From positions 445,037 to 509,036 of the forward strand of contig NZ_KK211206.1 in assembly GCF_000621025.1 (NCBI RefSeq): a stretch of DNA of 64,000 nucleotides, read 5' to 3'. The notes below the pieces were generated by a model. The model saw only the letters and a list, made by a program, of their open reading frames with translations. It had not been told where the DNA came from and did not search any database. The translations under genes and the position numbers were made by a program. This stretch comes from Brackiella oedipodis DSM 13743. Lineage in GTDB: Bacteria > Pseudomonadota > Gammaproteobacteria > Burkholderiales > Burkholderiaceae_B. Below, one piece after another: positions 59,953 through 64,000 of this stretch (positions are counted from its first letter, which is position 1; every line of letters begins with the position of its first letter).

Positions 59953-60753
59953 ATGAAGATCGCTATTGTTGGTGCTGACGGCCGTATGGGCAAAATGCTC
60001 ATCGAAGCGGTGGTACAGCACCCTGATTGTCAATTACATAGTGCCTTTTGTTTGCCAGATAGCCCACAAAAAGGCAAAGATGCTACTGAGTTTTTAGGGC
60101 AAAACAGCGGGGTTAAGGTAAATGATGATTTAACCGCGCTACAAGGCGCCGACTGCCTCATCGATTTTACGCGTCCCGAGGGCACACTCAAACATGTGCA
60201 AGTTTGCCGCCAATACCGTGTCAAGATGGTAATTGGCACGACTGGATTTAGTGCCGAGCAGTTGCAAGCTATTCAAGACGCCGCTCAAGAGATTGCCATT
60301 GTCTTGTCACCTAATATGAGTATTGGTGTCAATGCGATGTATGCCCTACTCGAGCAAGCGGGGACGATTTTTGATGATAATTATGATGTCGAAGTGTTCG
60401 AAGCACATCATCGCAACAAGGTAGATGCACCTTCGGGTACCGCCCTAAAAATGGCCGAGGTCATCGCTCAGGCCAAGGGTCGAGAGCTCGAGGCAGTTGC
60501 TGATTGGGCCAGACATGGGCATACAGGTGTGCGCAAACGTGGGCAAATTGGTTTTGCAGTGATGCGCGGTGGTGACATTATTGGCGATCACACGGTGAGT
60601 TTCTGCGGCCCGGGTGAACGCATCGAGATCACTCATAAGGCTTCTAATCGCAGCATCTACGCCCAAGGCAGTCTAAAAGCCGCCGCGTTTTTGCAGCAAC
60701 AGGCGCATGGTTTTTTTAGTATGCGCGATGTGATTGCTCAATCGCTCTCTTAA
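59953..60753 (+). CDS. dapB: 4-hydroxy-tetrahydrodipicolinate reductase
   Basis: NAD(P)H-dependent step towards diaminopimelate and lysine, downstream of LysC. The cofactor motif IAIVGADGRMGKM lies at residues 3-15, VIGTTGF in the centre, and the catalytic EAHHRNKVDAPSGTALKMAE is complete; FCGPGERIEITHKASNR is near the C-terminus. The length of 266 aa is standard. It overlaps no gene and follows bamE by 4 bp. A hairpin terminator at the end overlaps the murB stop. Confidence 0.96.
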   Translation: MKIAIVGADGRMGKMLIEAVVQHPDCQLHSAFCLPDSPQKGKDATEFLGQNSGVKVNDDLTALQGADCLIDFTRPEGTLKHVQVCRQYRVKMVIGTTGFSAEQLQAIQDAAQEIAIVLSPNMSIGVNAMYALLEQAGTIFDDNYDVEVFEAHHRNKVDAPSGTALKMAEVIAQAKGRELEAVADWARHGHTGVRKRGQIGFAVMRGGDIIGDHTVSFCGPGERIEITHKASNRSIYAQGSLKAAAFLQQQAHGFFSMRDVIAQSLS

Positions 60754-60797
60754 TTTTTCGCCGTTGCGCTTGTACAGACTCAAGCGCAGCTTGCTAA

Positions 60798-60832
60798 ACG
60801 CCATGGTTCCCCTTACCCATTACCCATGGCGT
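60798..60832 (+). terminator. Rho-independent terminator between dapB and murB
   Basis: Stem ACGCCATGG (60798-60806) with CCATGGCGT (60824-60832), then TTTTT; the tract touches the murB stop codon. Confidence 0.85.
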
Positions 60833-60835
60833 TTT

Positions 60836-61873
60836 TTATTGGATAAAACTAGGCTCGGGCACTAAGTCCACAGCAAACTTGGCCTGCACATCGGCCATAA
60901 TGGCCTGCGCCACTTCTTGTACCTCTGCAAAGGTGGCACCACCATTGTTAACCAAGACCAAGGCTTGACGATCGTGCACGCGCACGCTATTCAGAACGCG
61001 CCCTTTCCAACCCGCTTGATCAATCAACCAGGCCGCCGCTAATTTATAGTCGCCGTTAGCTTGAAGATAATTTGGTAGTTGCGGGTAGTGCTCGAGTAAA
61101 CGCGCACGCACTTTCGCATTGACGATGGGATTTTTAAAAAAACTGCCCGCATTACCATGCACAGCGGGGTCAGGTAATTTATGCTGACGAATCTCACATA
61201 CCGCTTGGAAAACGTCTTGCGCACGGACTTGCTCGGGATCCTTTTGGGCCAATAAGGGATGTTTTTGAAGATCGGGATATTGCAAACAGGCTCGCCACGA
61301 CTTGGCTAAAGCAAACTGCACAGCCACAATTAGCAGGGACTTGCCCTCATGCTTGAAGTAACTGTCTCGGTAGCCAAATTGACACTCAGCGGGACTCAAA
61401 TGGCGTAATTGGCGCTGCTGTAAATCATAGGCAATGACTTGATGGCAAAAATCTTTGAACTCGCGACCATAAGCGCCGATATTCTGAACAGGGGCCGCGC
61501 CCACGGTGCCCGGGATCAGGGCGAGATTTTCTAGTCCTCCATAACCCTGCTGCACACAATATTTGACAAAAGCGTGCCAGGACTCACCCGCGCCCGCTTC
61601 TAGCATATAGGTTTGATCATCTTGCGCAAGCAAACGGATGCCTTTAATGGCATTGTGAATCACCAAGCGCTGCACTTGCTCCGCCAAAATCACATTGCTG
61701 CCCCCACCCAATACTATATAGTCCGGGTACTGTGTGAGCAGTTCTGCCAGTGCTGGCAATTGCTCTATATGCTCAAGCTTGACATAGTGCTGCGCCTGCG
61801 AGCGAATACCAAAGGTATTGAAGGCGCTTAAATCAACCTCTGACTTGACGGTAAGTGAGGACACACTGGACAT
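60836..61873 (-). CDS. murB: UDP-N-acetylenolpyruvoylglucosamine reductase
   Basis: FAD enzyme reducing UDP-GlcNAc-enolpyruvate to UDP-MurNAc for peptidoglycan. The N-terminus AFNTFGIRSQAQHYVKLE and YIVLGGGSNVIL bind FAD; GTVGAAPVQNIGAYG, FGYRDSYFKH, and the catalytic Ser in GNAGSFFKNP with VPEPSF at the end identify the E. coli-type (type I) enzyme. The length of 345 aa is normal. It stands alone, convergent with dapB. Confidence 0.95.
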   Translation of the reverse strand: MSSVSSLTVKSEVDLSAFNTFGIRSQAQHYVKLEHIEQLPALAELLTQYPDYIVLGGGSNVILAEQVQRLVIHNAIKGIRLLAQDDQTYMLEAGAGESWHAFVKYCVQQGYGGLENLALIPGTVGAAPVQNIGAYGREFKDFCHQVIAYDLQQRQLRHLSPAECQFGYRDSYFKHEGKSLLIVAVQFALAKSWRACLQYPDLQKHPLLAQKDPEQVRAQDVFQAVCEIRQHKLPDPAVHGNAGSFFKNPIVNAKVRARLLEHYPQLPNYLQANGDYKLAAAWLIDQAGWKGRVLNSVRVHDRQALVLVNNGGATFAEVQEVAQAIMADVQAKFAVDLVPEPSFIQ

Positions 61874-61968
61874 AGAAATGGCCTAAGATAAAAAAGCTTA
61901 AGTATAGCAATAAGTACAAGGCCACAGCATATGCTTGGCTCAATTTAGTCTTGCTTACAGGCACAAAA

Positions 61969-61999
61969 AATCCCCGTCATGTTTACCATCACGGGGATT
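61969..61999 (-). terminator. Terminator after proP
   Basis: Stem AATCCCCGT (61969-61977) with ACGGGGATT (61991-61999). The minus strand then enters a T run. Confidence 0.82.
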
Positions 62000-62032
62000 G
62001 TTGTTGAGATCACTAATTAATCATGAATAGCA

Positions 62033-63598
62033 TTAGTCATTTCTTTCTGGATGTTGATCCAGTAAATCTTGACGTTTGCGTTGTAAGCGTTCAATCTCGG
62101 CACTAATCGCATCGATTTTTTCGCTGATACCGTCATGATGTTCTTGTAACAACTCTTGCGCTTCTTCAAGATTAGAGGCCGTTGGTGAGGCACCATGTAA
62201 TGGTTTGTTGGCCGTTTCGCGGAAGAAGAAGCCGGTAGAGATACCGACAATAGAGACCGCCATTAAGAATAAGGCAGGCACATAGAGGTAGTAATAGAAG
62301 CCAGCATCTTGGGCAAATTTAATCAAGAGTGCGAGTAAGGCTGGCGTTAAACCGGCCACGAGTACGGCCACATTGTAGCCACTGGTGAGTGCACTATAAC
62401 GATAACGGGTTGGGAATAAGGCCGGTACCGTAGACGCTGTCACCCCGATTAAACTACATAAAATACTGGAGAGAATGAGTAGACCAAAGAATAAGTGGGT
62501 CAAGCTCTCGTGTGTAATCAAGTAATAGGCCGGGATCGGTAAGAGCAACATGGCGAAGCTACCCAACAGAATAAATAGACGACGGCCAAATTTATCACTG
62601 AGGTAACCAATCAATGGCTGCACGCACAAGAGACCCAAAATAACCACAATCACAATCCATAGACCATCTTTTTCGGTGTAGTCTAGATTATGTTGTAAAT
62701 AGCTAGGCATATAGGTCAATAAGGTGTAGTACAAAGCATTTTGGGTAAATACAATGCCGATACACACAATCAGACCGCGTTTTTGGGTGGCTAACAGCTC
62801 ACGGAAAGAGAATTTTGCCGCTTTTTTCTCGGCGCCTCCTTTGCCCTCAAATTCTTGCATGCTTTTTTGGAAAGCCGGCGTTTCTTCGAGGGCGTGACGC
62901 AAATAAATACCAATCATACCCAAAGGTAAAGCCAACAAGAATGGGATACGCCATCCCCAGCTGTGGAAAATCTCATCCCCCATGAGGATATTGAGACCGA
63001 TCACCACACCGGCGCCGACCACAAAACCAGACATAGAGCCAAAGTCTAACCAGCTACCTAAAAAGCCACGACGGCGATCAGGCGCATACTCGGCAACGAA
63101 AATACACGCACCGGCGTATTCACCACCGACAGAGATCCCTTGGAATACTTTACAAATGAGTAGTAGGCACGGCGCGATAATGCCCCATAGTCCCCAACTC
63201 TCAAAGTTGTGATAACTTGGAATCAGACCAATACCCGCGGTACTAATGGTCATCATGACAATGGTGGTGGAGAGAACCTTTTGGCGACCGTATTTATCGC
63301 CGAGCACACCAAAGATAAGGCCGCCGAGGGGGCGGAGCACAAAGGGCAAGGAGAATGTGGCTAACGCCGCGATTAATTGAATGCTTGGATCGGATCCAGG
63401 AAAGAACATTTGACCAAGCACAGTCGCTAAGAAACCATAAACACCAAAGTCGAACCATTCGAGTGCATTACCTAAGGAGGCGGCGGTAATGGCTTTACGG
63501 ACACTTTTGTCATCAACAATGGTGATATCGTCAATCGATATCGGCTCTCGCTTTTTGCGTTTTAATTTATTTTTTACAGTTTGTATTGGGGCTTTCAT
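62033..63598 (-). CDS. proP: Osmoprotectant (proline/glycine betaine) MFS transporter ProP
   Basis: Proton symporter for proline, glycine betaine and related solutes in osmotic stress. The 521-aa protein closely follows E. coli ProP in order: KAITAASLGNALEWFDFGVYG, the MFS loop GDKYGRQKV, FQGISVGGEYAGACIFVAEY, APDRRRGFLGSWLDFGS, and LRHALEETPAFQ. After about 12 helices comes ETANKPLHGASPTASNLEEA and a C-terminal coiled coil of heptads (EKIDAISAEIERLQRKRQDLL), which in E. coli ProP tunes the osmotic activation point. The N-terminus has a basic extension of about 15 residues. The gene is single. Confidence 0.93.
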   Translation of the reverse strand: MKAPIQTVKNKLKRKKREPISIDDITIVDDKSVRKAITAASLGNALEWFDFGVYGFLATVLGQMFFPGSDPSIQLIAALATFSLPFVLRPLGGLIFGVLGDKYGRQKVLSTTIVMMTISTAGIGLIPSYHNFESWGLWGIIAPCLLLICKVFQGISVGGEYAGACIFVAEYAPDRRRGFLGSWLDFGSMSGFVVGAGVVIGLNILMGDEIFHSWGWRIPFLLALPLGMIGIYLRHALEETPAFQKSMQEFEGKGGAEKKAAKFSFRELLATQKRGLIVCIGIVFTQNALYYTLLTYMPSYLQHNLDYTEKDGLWIVIVVILGLLCVQPLIGYLSDKFGRRLFILLGSFAMLLLPIPAYYLITHESLTHLFFGLLILSSILCSLIGVTASTVPALFPTRYRYSALTSGYNVAVLVAGLTPALLALLIKFAQDAGFYYYLYVPALFLMAVSIVGISTGFFFRETANKPLHGASPTASNLEEAQELLQEHHDGISEKIDAISAEIERLQRKRQDLLDQHPERND

Positions 63599-64000
63599 GT
63601 GAAATTCCTCATCAATCTGCCTATAAACAGTGCAGATCTGATTTGAGTTAAAAGACGGTAAAATACCGTTTTATATTAAAACACAAAACCGCGCTAGATT
63701 AACTTATTATCTTTATTATTTTAGCAATTGACAAAATTTATTCTTAAATATCAAATACTTATAAAATAGATCTCGAAAGCAAATTTACAAATTTATGAGT
63801 AAAAAAAGCCACAATCTGAAACAGAATTGGCATTATTTAAGCTTCAGTCCCCTATTTTTTTCAAAAATACATGCCTATCTGTCTAATTTCATGAATTACT
63901 GTTTTTTGTAATCACGATCGTGTCTTTTAAGTACTTTTGTGGTCATGATAGGCTTATACCCCCCTCTGTTAAATCGTTATTAAGATTTTTTAGTAGGTGT
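63599..64000. other. AT-rich region upstream of proP
   Basis: About 400 bp with no gene, no clear hairpin and no repeat that I could support. It presumably holds the proP promoter. Confidence 0.6.

Overview
The window is chromosomal DNA of a betaproteobacterium, most likely of the family Alcaligenaceae and from a moderate-GC lineage such as Oligella. The genus is an inference. Support comes from linked blocks familiar in Burkholderiales: sdhCDAB-sdhE-gltA divergent from mdh with a GntR regulator between them; earP-efp with an arginine at EF-P position 32; qor-tpiA-secG-tRNA-Leu; nadK-recN next to fur/bamE-dapB; and grpE-dnaK-dnaJ.

Region by region. 1-541 holds the 5' part of a glutamate dehydrogenase gene running off the left edge. 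667-10018 is a central-carbon block: sdhCDAB, sdhE and gltA leftward, a GntR/HutC regulator leftward, then mdh, prpB and prpC rightward. After a small acetyltransferase, argG and an unknown membrane-anchored protein comes acnA (13258-15957). acnA and mdh share an identical 17-bp upstream block built on the palindrome TCTTATATAAGA, the best candidate operator for the GntR protein. 16096-21424 carries earP-efp, a YajQ-family gene, a hydroxyacid dehydrogenase, lysC and tRNA-Ser(GCU). 21425-24963 is a hairpin-rich, gene-poor stretch, then a short Tat-signal ORF that looks like a remnant, then phoX. 25026-35168 holds a 3-hydroxyacyl-CoA dehydrogenase, a Fur-box-preceded TonB receptor, two MFS transporters, an OsmC protein, a PH-domain protein and modABC. 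35694-39803 holds thiC with a TPP riboswitch and mqo with a candidate Fur box. 40080-43556 has a small secreted protein, tRNA-Leu(GAG), secG, tpiA and qor.

43883-49609 is the clearest accessory island: a single-polypeptide Type ISP restriction-modification enzyme (nuclease, helicase, N6-adenine methyltransferase and specificity domains) preceded by a small CI/Cro-like regulator gene. Palindromes TAGC-N4-GCTA occur in the upstream regions of both genes, suggesting a dedicated control circuit. This is my best candidate for something not yet described. The remainder (50149-63598) is housekeeping: dnaJ, dnaK and grpE with two sigma32-like promoters, hemH, nadK, recN, fur, bamE, dapB, murB and a ProP-type osmoprotectant transporter with a C-terminal coiled coil.

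How the genes fit together: the left third runs the TCA and part of the methylcitrate cycle under a probable shared regulator; fur sits in the same window as two candidate targets (the TonB receptor and mqo); phoX has a candidate Pho box; thiC is controlled by thiamine pyrophosphate; the chaperone operon by heat shock. Many intergenic regions carry strong hairpin terminators and short tandem repeats. No CRISPR array, rRNA, IS element or complete prophage was seen.
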